DNA of 64,000 bases from assembly GCF_016906535.1 (NCBI RefSeq), contig NC_057374.1:124001-188000 (forward strand), given 5' to 3'. The stretch comes from Rhizoctonia solani (Eukaryota; Basidiomycota; Agaricomycetes; Cantharellales; Ceratobasidiaceae). The notes below the pieces were generated by a model, which saw only the letters and a program-made list of their open reading frames with translations, made no database searches and had not been told where the DNA came from. The position numbers were made by a program, and so were the translations under genes. Positions 36,034 to 47,224 of the stretch are shown one piece after another; position 1 is the first letter of the stretch, and the number at the start of each line of letters is the position of its first letter.

Positions 36034-36769
36034 ATGTCCTCGTTAGCTGGGTATATACATTCTTCGATATCTCGCCTTTGACTTAAACTGTACAGTTTTA
36101 GCTGTATCTTTTGCAAGATCATCAAAGGTAATGCATAATGTTATATGCGAAGCGCCGCATACAGCTGACGAAAGGTAGGGGAGATCCCCAGTATGAAGCT
36201 TTTGGAGACGAACCTCTCGTAAGTAACAATGCTTTGTTTTATTCGAGGATCTGAAGGATCTGCTTCCCAGATATGCATTCCTCGATATTGGCCCGCTCTC
36301 CAAGGGGCACTCGCTCGTCATTCCCAAGTGTATGTGGCCCACTGTGTATTAGCACAATATCTTATCCGACACTACAGACCACGGAGAGAAGCTGCACGAT
36401 ATCCCCGATGAATATCTTGCTGATGCACTGCCAATAGCCAAGAAGATTGCAGTTGCCCTGGGAGCGACGGATTATAACATCCTTCAAGTAAGCTATATTG
36501 GCTCCTCTTTGACCACGGAGTTGATAACTTGTCGTATTGATATTTCTAGAACAACGGAAGGATTGCGCACCAAGTACGTTACATACTTCATCTATATGAT
36601 ATTCTGTGGGGACTGATTGGCCCGTTAGGTGGTGCCTCACGTTCATTTTCACGTCATCCCTAAGCCTTCTGCGAGCGACGATGAAGGACTTGTTATCGGC
36701 TGGCCGACACAAGAGGTCAAGCAGGCTGAATTGCAAAAGCTCTTCGAGGAGATCAAGGGTAAACTATAA
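36034..36769 (+). CDS. HNT1: HIT-family purine nucleotide hydrolase (HNT1-like)
   Basis: Histidine-triad nucleotide-binding protein; the yeast homologue hydrolyses adenosine phosphoramidates. Seven small exons (36034-36050, 36096-36127, 36179-36218, 36271-36329, 36378-36487, 36550-36573, 36629-36769) give 140 residues. Landmarks: CIFCKIIKGEIPS at the N-terminus with the zinc-type CxxC, YAFLDIGPLSKGHSLVIPK, YNILQNNGR, and the active-site triad HVHFHVIP (the catalytic His is the middle one). The stop comes just after EEIKGKL, as in relatives. No part falls within a single long open frame because exons are short; the model rests on splice phase and motifs. Confidence 0.93.
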
Positions 36770-37895
36770 ACTCAAGCAAGTATTCCTGACTGTGATAACT
36801 GTACCAAAGTGCGAAGAATTTTCGAATGAAGGTTGTTTGTCCGCGTCCTTAGGAAGTACTGGATGCATCGAACAACCGAATGATTTTTGAGATCTGTTAC
36901 CCTTGGAGCCTATGATCCATGGAGAGAAAGGTAATAATGGCAAAATAAGGTAGAATTATCAGTACACCATCCCACGGATGGAACAGCGCTAGCTTCACGT
37001 AGGTTACCGGGGGGAGGGGCCTTTGTATCTCAAAAAAATCATTTATCAGAAGAAAATGCTCAGTATAAAGTCATGAGGTGCAACTAGTCGAACGCAGACT
37101 CCGCATCAGACACTGTACCAGAGTAATCTATTTGTTAAGGAATATGGTTGACTTTACGTGAGCTTGTGTGGTCAATTTCTCCAGGTTTAAAGTGCCGACT
37201 TTCATATGCTCAGGCCCATGAGCAGACATTATGTTGCTTTGATATTCATTATTCTCATGGTTGTGGTTTAAGATTCAAAGAAGTGAGACGAAGCTCAGAT
37301 TGCAATCCCAAGAGGGGTTTTATAATAACGATATTCATATCTCACCCACGCTTTTGTAAATAAGCCAATACCGTTCGGCATGCGACCGAATGGGCTAAGT
37401 AATATATGGAACTTCTTCTAAAACCGATGCGAGGTGGGTGTAACGTAGCCTGCGGAGGCATACGGCCAATACTAGGGACAGACTAATGTCGGCGCTTACG
37501 TGAATCACGTGGCACAGGGGTATCAAGTTAGCCCCGCTCGTGACTATACCACTCACAAGACTTGCAACACGCGCCAGGCGTATAGATTTTTACCCGACCC
37601 AGCCGCCGTTCCTCTCAGTTTAAAGATGGAATCTCCCGAGCGGCCCGACTCGGGCATCCTCTAAACTGCCGGCTGGACTCCACTTTCAGTGCTACGAATA
37701 GTATAGACACATGACCATCGGCACATTTATAGATATATTGTTTGCTTCTCCAATACATGTCGCTCCACGAAAGTGAAGAGGCCTGTTCAGTAATTATAAT
37801 ACAAATAATTTAGTAGGAATAACGACGTAATGTACATCATCCATTTTCATCGCTGCTCCAGCGTGCTGGTGAACATCGTCATATGGCATAATCCG
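36770..37895. other. Intergenic between convergent genes
   Basis: Shared 3' region of HNT1 and the GT8-like gene, A/T-rich. Nothing coding was seen. Confidence 0.4.
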
Positions 37896-39451
37896 TTACT
37901 CGATACATACTTCTTCCTTCAGCTCGTTGTAGAGATTGTATATCCCATGCCAATGTTCTTTTGCAAGTACGGAACAAATTAGTTTACTATTGGAGAAATA
38001 AGATGCCTTCACTCACTACGATTCCAACATTCGACCTTCTCTTTCGGATCACAAGTGGGCTGTGTGCTTTCCACTAGAGCTGCACTGGCCTTTATCCATG
38101 GTCTGAAATTCCATGGTTAAATCATAAAAATTAATTATGAAGCAATTTGACTCACTTTGGGAGCGGCCAGTCGGAAAAGTGAACAAAAAACGCGTTAGAT
38201 AACTCAGTTTGGGGGTTCCATTCAGCATCGGGCTCTTCATCCGAAAGATAGCTGCTATGGTTCGTCTTCCTGAACTCCCCCGTGAGTAAGGCATAACGAC
38301 GATGAGGGAGGACCAAAGCTGAAGATGCGGAAATTTTGTTTATAACCTTTCACGTTGAATAATCAGCATGGGCAACAATGCTGCTATAAAATGGGATGAT
38401 GTACCTCCATATCGAATCCGTTGGTTGTTTTAACCATTTCTTGGACCCGACCCATTAATGGTTTACTTGGAGTAATAACCATTATATGACTTGCAAGCTT
38501 TCCCCCTTCTAACCAGTACGCTCTCGCTAGGAATGATCAACGCTATATTACTTTCTGGTAGAAGTCCAACGTACGTAAGGCAATGCGAGCTTGGGGGGCG
38601 AGGAAAAGATGGTCCAGGTTATTGAGGACGATCCCATCAGAGTCCAGATATACCACACGAGTGTAGTTGGTTAAGCCAAAAACGTGAAGTTTGGTGAGAG
38701 AACTGATCCATGTAGCTACAAGGGGTTCGAAGTAAGTATTAAGCTCATTGATATACACATTTCAAGACTCCAAAACTCACGGTCCCCTCTTCCAGCATTC
38801 CACAGCTCCAAGGGATGTAAGTTGGCTCCGTAGTAGTTATGTGCCTTATCTAGCATGCGCCTAATTTGATTATCCGAGCCCTTATTTGATTCCAGTAAGT
38901 CAAAGGGCAGAGGTGCGTCGAAAAGTCGTATTATTTACCGGAGGGTACTCTTCAACCCAGGAAGCAGGGTGAATTAGAGCTAGCTCAGCGGCAACATTAA
39001 GGTGGCGCAACTGTCTGAAGTTGATTAGCTAGTATATGCGCGCAGTAAGCGGGGTTATTCGATCGGCTACTCGATAAATGGCTAGAGAGCGTACCACATT
39101 ACATAGGTATTCTTTTCCTGTTGCGTAGAAGACGTAGGAAAATCGGGTTGGAGTCACTCTCTCCACGCCCAAGGTTGGCCAATAGCTTGATGCTGTAGCG
39201 TTGCGGCCAAAAATAGGAGGTGATGTTACGATGCACTGATGTGGTGGTGATGCATGGGAGACTTCTCCTGATTGCTGATATGATGAGGTGAGATTCTTAT
39301 CACTGGAGAGCATATAATCCGCTCTATAGTAGTACCATGTCCCTCCTATTATTGCACAAAGAGTAATACATCCTCCTAGAATCAGAAAAAGCAGTTTGTG
39401 GTGCTTTCGCCTCCGTTGGGTATGCATGGGTGAGTAAGTTAAATAGTCCAT
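37896..39451 (-). CDS. GT8-like glycosyltransferase, type II membrane protein (GNT1-like)
   Basis: Eight exons (39451-39071, 39010-38939, 38880-38781, 38715-38575, 38526-38405, 38346-38156, 38102-38017, 37957-37896) give 384 residues. A short basic cytosolic tail (HTQRRRKHHK) precedes one membrane anchor (LLFLILGGCITLCAIIGGTW), the layout of Golgi glycosyltransferases. The catalytic part has FSYVFYATGKEYLC, TKLHVFGLTNYTRVVYLDSDG (metal-binding DxD type) and a C-terminal FVHFSDWPLPKPW. This resembles fungal GlcNAc transferase Gnt1 and glycogenin-type GT8 enzymes. An ATG at 39490 would add 13 residues. Donor and acceptor sugar are not determinable here. Confidence 0.85.
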
Positions 39452-40946
39452 AGTTATCGATCTCGAGGAGATGACGGATTCACAAAGCAAGCAGCACTTT
39501 TTATTTTACACTAGCAGAGTCTCCCAGCCGGTGCCAAGTAAACCCCCATCTTTCAGGTACTCATATAACAACCAATCCACGGTGTACACAAGGATTGCGC
39601 AGCCGGAAGCTCCTACCCACCGCAAGATGGTGTGGATGGAAAAAGACAACCGGACTCGGGATGCTTGTATCCTGAGACAGAAAGTCGTCGTCACCCACAA
39701 TTTGATCAACAACGATACACATTGAAGGAGGTTGCGAAACAACGACTAAATCTAAATTCGCAATCAACTCTCGTAAAAGTCGTTACCGCGGAGCATTGCA
39801 GAATTAGGCTAACCGTAGTTTTTCAACCTCCCTAATAAATCAGATACAGTAGACTCTCATTCCATGCTCGCTCGTTCCATGCTCGCGTTTCGCTTCTCGA
39901 TGGCAGTTTGCCGGACTATTTCATTTCGTCTGATTCCGCCTGGCTTTTATGCACAGCCACTGTCTTCACGCCAGTTTGCATGAATCCTTGTGCAATGTTC
40001 TTCCAGCAGTCTAGCTTCGCGCAAAAGTTCGTTTTTGACTGTAAAATATAACAAAATAATATAGCAATAATAAAATGCCAGATTCTGCCTAGGTTTGTAT
40101 TGAACGCAACGGTTCCCGGTACGGTACATAGCCTATACTTCGGTGTGGTACCGTGCATACTACCAGATGAGTGAATGCGTATATGTATGCAATTCCATCT
40201 ATGCACAGGTGATCGTGCATAACGTCACTTCTTGAAGCGGTACGAGTGAATCCTCCACGGGCTGCGGGTCTGTCACCATTATTCCTGGGGAGAAACCTGA
40301 AGACGAGATCCAAAGAATGCTTGAGCATGCTAGGCTCTAAGGCCTCTCCACTTATTTCATTTATGTGTATTTCATTCATCTTTTACTCTTTAAGCTCTCT
40401 ACATATAATATGTGTCTATTTTAATGTAGCATTGACACGTCTTGCGCGTGTGTGCCATCCAAAGCCAACAGAAAGCTCAAAAGCCGCTGATTACAAAGCT
40501 GCTTATAAAGCTAAAATCATCCCGGCGAGCCCTAGAAACAATAATTTGAATTGGAGCCCATCAACGAGCATGGAACGAGAGTCTACTGTAATGAGTGCAT
40601 CAGTGACTACTAAAGTCTCTTGTAAAACAAGCTTAAGACTGCACGTTTGAAACATATTCGAATCTGAGATTTATCATCAACTAGCGCGCGATAGTTAACG
40701 TTAGTGATCTGCACTATTCAAATGACACAGGAAGGCAATGCTGGATAATCCACAAAGCGAACTCTAAATTGCGGCTCGCGCGCTTTTCATATTATTCACG
40801 TATTGTTCTTATGACCAGCTCTCAGTTCTACTGAGCCTAACTCCTTATTACTATTTACCACACAGCTGTTCGTTGCTCAGCCTTTTCAGTGCATTTCTAT
40901 TTAACTCATATGGAGCGTTGTGCGTCGTTGCACAACCAGGGCTTGG
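39452..40946. other. Intergenic, no gene seen
   Basis: Long A/T-rich interval. Open frames on both strands overlap without splice support and match nothing I know. Confidence 0.4.
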
Positions 40947-41078
40947 CCGCTCTGCAAAATCCGCCAGAGCTCGTGGGTCCGAAACGCTCGAGAAGCTTAA
41001 GCGAGACGCCCATGGTAATCTCGTTTATGCTGCTCAAGCATCTCGGGCTCGCGAGCTCCGGTGGATTTTGCAGAGCGG
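40947..41078. mobile_element. MITE-like palindromic element
   Basis: The left arm CCGCTCTGCAAAATCCGCC...GAGCTCG is repeated inverted at 41052-41078 (CGAGCTC...GATTTTGCAGAGCGG) with about two differences. The total is 132 bp with no ORF. It may belong to the same broad class as the elements at 21290 and 42598. Confidence 0.65.
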
Positions 41079-42597
41079 TGCTTGCGTCCGAGTCACGTGA
41101 TTGCCCGCTGTTCCTCGCCTCATCTTGCCTTTTATCTTCTTCTACTTCATCCTGGCCCGCTTCGCCCTCTCGACTATACCCTTACCTTCGTTATTATGTC
41201 ACGGATACACATTATCCCCCCCCCCTACCAAACCACTCTTTGGGCACAATTTGGACCACCCACCCGCAAGCTTTCACTCACGGTCAGGCGTCCCCGGTCC
41301 ACTCTTGCCGCTTCGCGGCTGCAGGGGTCACCACCTTCTCCGGTCTGTTTCCCATAGCTGCTGGTATTGCTTCTTTATATCCTTCCTTTCTCCCATTCAC
41401 ATACTATCCATATATACATATATATACCATATCGCGTCACGAGCACGCCCAGGCTAACTCTGCGATAGTGGTCACACACAGCCAAGCAACGTAAACTACC
41501 AAAAATATGAGACTTATTCTGATCTGTGTCGTTGGATGGTGAATATTAAGGTGGCGTAATACATAGATAAGAAGTCGATCTATGTATGTATAAGTGAATA
41601 TACGTGTATGGACATAGCATAAGTACAATGAAATATGTTGCGAGCTAGGAAGAGGGCAATAGGGAGAAGAGGAAGCCGGTAAGAGAGACAGGGGCACCAA
41701 GACGCGGGAGGGGCTTGCGCGTCGAGCGGTCATCCTTCCTTGCTATAGAGTGGATTGGTGAGCGAGAAAATGAAAGACCGCATGAGCGCCTCTGGAGAGG
41801 TGGGCAGTGACTGGGCTGTTCGGAGTCACGTGCGGTTGAGACTGGGATGCGCGGTGATGAAAAGAGATGAATATCCGCGTGTGCGGGCACGTGCTATATA
41901 CATGCGACTCGGGAGCACACCCCCGTGTACCCCCTACTCCAGCGGACGAAAAGTCTGGTAAGGGGTTGCAACTCCTCAGATAAATAAGTACGCGCTGTGA
42001 TACCTCGCTGACTCCATTCTACACCACACAACTTACATATTAGATTACTTTGCTCCCAAGCTTAAGGCCGATGCTGTGGGCATTATGAGGGGTAAAAAAA
42101 CACGGGTGTACGGGTAGTTAGCTCTTAATTTACAGTCAAATATTGGTGCCTGATAACTCCAGTCCCTGTTTCGTGCTGATTCTCAGCCATCTATGGATAT
42201 AGCACAGAGCTGGAGATTGTTGATGATATATTGCATGAGGATAATGTAATTATTCAAGACAACTCGTTCTTCTGTTACTTATATGATACGGAAGAACCTT
42301 GAACGCTGTTCCTCACGATACTTTATTATATAATACTGAACTGAGCCCAGGGCTGCTCACTTCCGAGAGTGGTCAATGCATGCGAACACGCATATATGGA
42401 ATGGTCTGTCGCTGCAATGACTAGTGTAACCAGCAGTTCGAGAGGCGCATGCTGCCCAAACCACGTTAATAGGCTCGGGTGTAAGCCAGGGTCCCGAGAC
42501 GCGAGTAGATGATCCAGCTGCGCTCAACGCCATACTACTAGTAAATGGTAGGGGAAGAAGAGCTGGGGGCTTTGCTTTGCTTGCTCTTCAAAATCTG
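41079..42597. other. Intergenic, low-complexity
   Basis: Pyrimidine-rich tract around 41110-41400 and TATA-rich stretches. Several overlapping frames cross it, but none keeps a coding pattern. Confidence 0.4.
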
Positions 42598-42822
42598 CCA
42601 AGGTTTGCAAACGCTCGGGAGCGCTCCATGGTCCCCCTACGCTTGCCAAGGCTGGCGGCACAACGCACAATGCCTTAATCATTACACACTTTACTTAACA
42701 TGGATACATAAGTGTCAACTCAGTATTCCAAAGTGACATAAATGTCAGCTGACTAAACTTTTTGTGAGGTTTGGGTAGCGTAGGGGGAACGATGGATGCT
42801 CTCAAGCGCTTGCAAACCCTGG
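42598..42822. mobile_element. Foldback/MITE-like element with 45 bp arms
   Basis: The left arm 42598-42642 (CCAAGGTTTGCAAACGCTCG ... TCCCCCTACGC) and the right arm 42778-42822 (GCGTAGGGGGAACGATGGAT ... GCTTGCAAACCCTGG) are inverted copies differing at about eight positions. The 135-bp loop has no ORF. A third partial GTTTGCAAGCGCT follows at about 42857. Confidence 0.7.
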
Positions 42823-42993
42823 TTGTTCCCGTAGAATTGTCTGTATATAGTCGATGTTTGCAAGCGCTGAAGTGGCGGAGGGGGGGGGGCGACTTCGTGT
42901 AGCTAGCCTGCATTGGTCACCGCATTTGGGTATCCTTCATAACTGGAGTTTCTCCAGGCAAGCTCTATGCTATGTATTTAGAAGCCATACTCG

Positions 42994-43413
42994 GCCTTGG
43001 GCCGGCACGGCAAGATAGGAAGGGATACAACTAAGATAGTGAGGAGGAAAGAACGACTGGGACCGGCGGGCGAAGCAGGATGGGGGCCGGAGAGGCGGAA
43101 CGCCAAACCGGGGAGCCACCGGGGCCGCGCCACCGAGCGAGCTGGGTGGGCGGCCGAACCCAGTTGTCTGCAGACAGAGGTGCGGGTGGGCGGGACTTAC
43201 AGAAAAAACGGGGAAATACGAGTGAATGGTGCTGCAAGTGATGGCGGGCTTGCGATGGATGTAGTGCGGGTGGAAGGGAAACGACGGAGCAAGCGTCGGA
43301 CTATGTATTACAAATGGAATATACACACGTAGAAAAGGATAAGAACGTGAGGCCTGGCCTGAACAGCCCAGTACAAGTTTTTGCGGCCTACACAGGCTCC
43401 GTCGCAAAACTCC
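42994..43413. repeat. Dispersed repeat, copy B
   Basis: Homologous in direct orientation to 22274-22653; see that entry for the shared blocks. It is slightly longer because of indels in the middle. No shared open frame. Confidence 0.7.
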
Positions 43414-44399
43414 ACTTTGCTCAAACTTGCTGCTGAATACTTGAGCTTATCCCTAGTATAGTCAGCCCAAGATTTTCCGTTAGTGTACATCCCTTGTAAA
43501 TCCTCCCAGCTATGAGGTAGATTTAGATATGTCAAAAGGTGGCCGCTAGAATCAGGATCGTATGTACAGATTGGGACTCATAACTCTTCTTGAATTGATA
43601 GGAATTTCCAAGCTGTGCAGTACTGTTTGGATGGGAAGGTAATAACACAAACCTGGTGTACGCCCTGTGGGGCCACTGTGGGGATTTTTGGAGCCTGCTC
43701 CACCAAGTTCTTTCGTTAAGGGTGTAAATTTGCAGCAGCATCTTGACACTTTGGAGGGACTTCGAATGATCCCGTTTGGATCCGATGTGTTGATGCCTTT
43801 AGCAAACTGTTGTAGCCACTATCACGTGTTCTGTCTTCCGTTACCTGCAAATATGATTTTTAACAGCTACTAACAATGAATCCCGGTCCAGTGTGCAATC
43901 AGCCTATCACTCACTTCCCACTTGCGCGTATCCTTATCCCAATGAGACCAAACCTGCTCTTGGCAATATCTCGTGCGCATTATTGATCTCTGTTATAATT
44001 TGGCCTAGTCTATGCACGTTAATTAATCAATAGCTATACTTTCCTGTTTAACCTGCTAGATGATCCGCCGCTTTTTTGAAATAAGTCAAGAAGTAGACCA
44101 TATTGTGTACAGCTGCCTACAACCTGAACATGTTCAATTTTGGTGGTGGCGTGACGTTTGACTGAGTAATATCACACGATCCGGACGTGTATGGTGCCGC
44201 ATTCAGCCACCTGGTTTATGTTCATCTAATACCCTAACCTGTCAGTAAGTTGAGAAGACACATCACACTGGCTTATATTGTCAAAATATACAAAGTCTTT
44301 GCATGTTCGGATGGTACTTCTTAGGTTGATTAAAATTAATTGATGCACCAATAGGACGTGGAAAACTAAAGAAGCTCATGAGCAGCGGGGTCCTCTGTG
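43414..44399. other. Intergenic, no gene seen
   Basis: A/T-rich 5' region of the secreted-protein gene. No coding pattern was found. Confidence 0.4.
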
Positions 44400-44407
44400 T
44401 ATAAAAA
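44400..44407 (+). promoter_or_regulatory. TATA box of secreted protein gene
   Basis: TATAAAAA, 73 bp before the ATG at 44473. Confidence 0.5.
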
Positions 44408-44472
44408 CTAGCCCACCCAGGTCATTCCCTTCATTGTACCCCTCGTACTACTTCAACATAGCCTCTCTTACC

Positions 44473-45648
44473 ATGCATTTCTTTGTTGCTCTTGCACTTG
44501 CTGTCAGTGTTATTGCTGCACCACCCCCAATCATCCAAGACCTTAATGCGGGCCTGCAGCCTGTTGAATCAGTTGCGGATACGCAAGGTTCATCGTTCAC
44601 ATACCCCGGAAGCTCTGAGGGTCGAGATGTTCGTTTAGAATATAACAGAGGCAAGCTCCCCTTCTTGTGTGGTTTCTCTGGCTAACCCTTGTATGTCTCA
44701 TGGCAGATCCTGTTCCTCGTGCTGATGATAACAAATTGTAATTCGAGTGTTCTATTTAACAAAATGCCCTAGCTGACAAGCTTCTTATAATAGCCAGAGC
44801 TGTTATATTCTTGTCAAGAATGCCAACGATGGAAACGAACTGGGTTACTTTGGTCGGAGGTGGAAATCCGGCGGGTGGTATGGCCTCGAGGAAAAGACTT
44901 TGACTTTTACGGGTGAATACGATTCGCCTCTTCAAGTGAGATTTTCATACTTGAAGTCGAATAAGCATCCCTCTCGACTTGATTTCCGCTCCATGAACGG
45001 GGGTGATTGGTTTGGTACCCAAGCAACCAAACAATCTGAAGAAAATGTTAGAAAATATCCCTATGTAGGAGCTGGTAAGATATATTCAACTTGAAGTTTC
45101 GAACTGCAGCTGATTGCGTTACCTAGCTTTGCTCAAGACTGTGAATGAGGACATTGGTCTTAGCCCTGAAGAATTTGGGCAAGTGCATTGATATAAAAAC
45201 TTAAATAAACAAACTCATCGCATACTCTATTCAGAGCTGTCATAGTCGGTACTAAAAGTGCCCCTCCTGACTCGCCCCCTCCACATGGCGACCATTCCGT
45301 TATGATGGGACACACTCCTTCTGAGTATGAGAGTGCTATCTGGACATACGATCCAGTAACCAACGACATTCGGGCACAGTTGATCAGTGGCGATGGGTCT
45401 TCTCCAAAAGGCAGCCTCTACTATTTAGGGGGATCAGGTACGCAAATGATATTATTGCATTAATTTACTTTGCTTATACAAGATCCGTCGCATTAGATGC
45501 ATTCGCGATAACCAACGCAATTAATAAATTTAAGGGGTCCAAAACTATTGTACCAGTCGTAAGTGTGAGCTTGTCGATAAGAGTATATTATCACTAAGCA
45601 TGGCCTACACAGACTTTCACCTGCGTTCGTCGTCTTGTCTCACCCTGA
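44473..45648 (+). CDS. Secreted protein of unknown family, 280 aa
   Basis: No family recognised. Seven exons (44473-44650, 44707-44737, 44794-45074, 45127-45178, 45235-45437, 45497-45558, 45613-45648) join in phase. A signal peptide is clear (MHFFVALALAVSVIAA). After it come a beta-rich region with many aromatic residues (ELGYFGRRWKSGGWYGLEE, LTFTGEYDSPLQVRFSYL), a SMNGGDWFG segment, a glycine/proline loop with PPPHGDHS, and the C-terminal half ending TFTCVRRLVSP. Only a few cysteines. Two of its six introns (44651-44706 and 45179-45234, both 56 bp) use GC donors; with GT donors the frame cannot be kept. It is probably an extracellular or cell-wall protein; effector function is possible but unsupported. 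Confidence 0.8.
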
Positions 45649-46258
45649 GATAATTTAATAAGAAATTAGCAAGGGGTGTATGCTTCAGGGGGAATGGGAT
45701 GGTCGGGGGACTACTATTCATCTATTCTTCTGTAATATGGCTGTTTCTGAGGTTTCAGTATGATAGTAGATCTTCTTTCACGAATATTTGTCCGAGTCTT
45801 TTCGCTTCTATCAACCAGCGCTATAATGCTAGACCCCCCAACTTACGAAGAAAGGTGATGCTGGATGATCCGCAAGCCCCTATCTCTGTTTATCTATTTT
45901 CCAACTGATTGAGATTCATTGCCCGTTACATTCAATGATGGCCCACACTCTCCATATGGGTCTCTGGGCTAGGAGTGCGAAGCCTGGCTCACAATGGGCT
46001 CCATACATAATCTAATATTATATTGACAGAGCGGCTTGCTAATATAATCAGTGTCGGGGTAATTTATTTCGTACAGCATTCCCTATATATGGTTATATGA
46101 TCGGCTCTTTCTCTGGTTTAGTGCAGATCGGTATCTTCGAGCATAACTACCTATTTTTCTTAAACTCAAACCAATTCGATCTGAGAGGTCAATATATGTG
46201 ACAAGCTGCGGCTTGAGCTTAGTTAGCGAGCCGAAACCCACTCCATCTATTCAAAACG
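45649..46258. other. Intergenic, no gene seen
   Basis: A/T-rich with no coding pattern. Confidence 0.4.
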
Positions 46259-47036
46259 GTGCTAGATAGAGCTCATGAGTTGACAAAATTCGGTAGCACA
46301 TCCTCAGGAAACGTATGCCATGCTATTCGGGAGCTTCAAAATTTGCACGAATATGAAGTGTACAAGACTGAGAGATCTCAATATATGCGCACGAACAAGC
46401 GTGATGCACGTGGGGATCGGGAATCCCCTTGTAAGGATGGGCACCGAGTTCCACACCTTTGTCGTAACGATTTAGAGACCTGGTGCAGTCTGGTGAGCAA
46501 TAGTAACTCGACGTCGAATACATTAATATTACGCTATCACAGCCACGCTACGATAAGATCCCGGCGCAGCACCCGAAACCCTTGTTGGCTTGGCAGTGTG
46601 AAAGGTTAAAGGCGCGATCCAGTCATACGAAGTATACCTTTTACTTCAGCCAACTTGGTCATCTCGAGGTGGTCTACTTGGGCCCGTCAAAAGATTGTAG
46701 CGGGAGTCCAAGTTCTTAGGGATACGTCGGTCCCAGTTTGTTTTTCTCAAGTACGAAATGAACCAGGAGTACATATTTATATGGTATGCTCTCATAGGTG
46801 TAATTATTCGTACGTGTTTTTTTATTGCATGTATCTGGACCAACAGCTAACTGAATTCCGTAGTTGGCGTATTTTTACTGGTGGTGATTGGCTGTACTAT
46901 CGCCAGTAGGAGGGAAGCCAGGTCCAATCAAACGAGCAATATCGGGGCAGTGGTGCTGCCCACATCTAAAGAAGTTGCCAAACGCCCGTCACAGGAGACG
47001 CTACCCCCTTACGAGACCGCGGCATCCACAGGGTGA
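46259..47036 (+). CDS. Candidate gene, structure unresolved; last exon codes a membrane helix
   Basis: Fragments look coding. One reads (C)KDGHRVPHLCRNDLETWCSL up to 46492, followed by a 50-bp GTGAGC...CAG intron to 46543 and an open stretch (RYDKIPAQHPKPLL, FYFSQLGHLEVVY). After a well-formed branch site and acceptor at 46863, one frame (46864-47036) gives a membrane helix (VGVFLLVVIGCTIAS), a stop-transfer RR and a cytosolic tail with ETLPPYE. A different frame of the same exon fits splice phase better but stops early (GGDWLYYRQ). The start is unknown and no signal peptide was found. It could be a real single-pass protein with an exon I missed, or a decayed gene. Confidence 0.35.
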
Positions 47037-47224
47037 GATGCGATTTACCAGGCAAACGAAGAGAACTAAATACAGTCTCAGAGCTGGATCTTAAGAGGGA
47101 ATGGGATTTGGTGGGACGACTGTTTCGTGATGGGAAAGAATGAAATATATATCTGAAAAGAACTCATAAAACAATATCCAAAAGCTCCACAAAGCTGACG
47201 TATATACGGACGAGAACGCTGGTA

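Noticed and set aside
40889..41494. 201-residue frame spanning the 40947 palindrome
   Set aside because: Half of it is the inverted-repeat element and the rest a pyrimidine-rich tract; no coding features.
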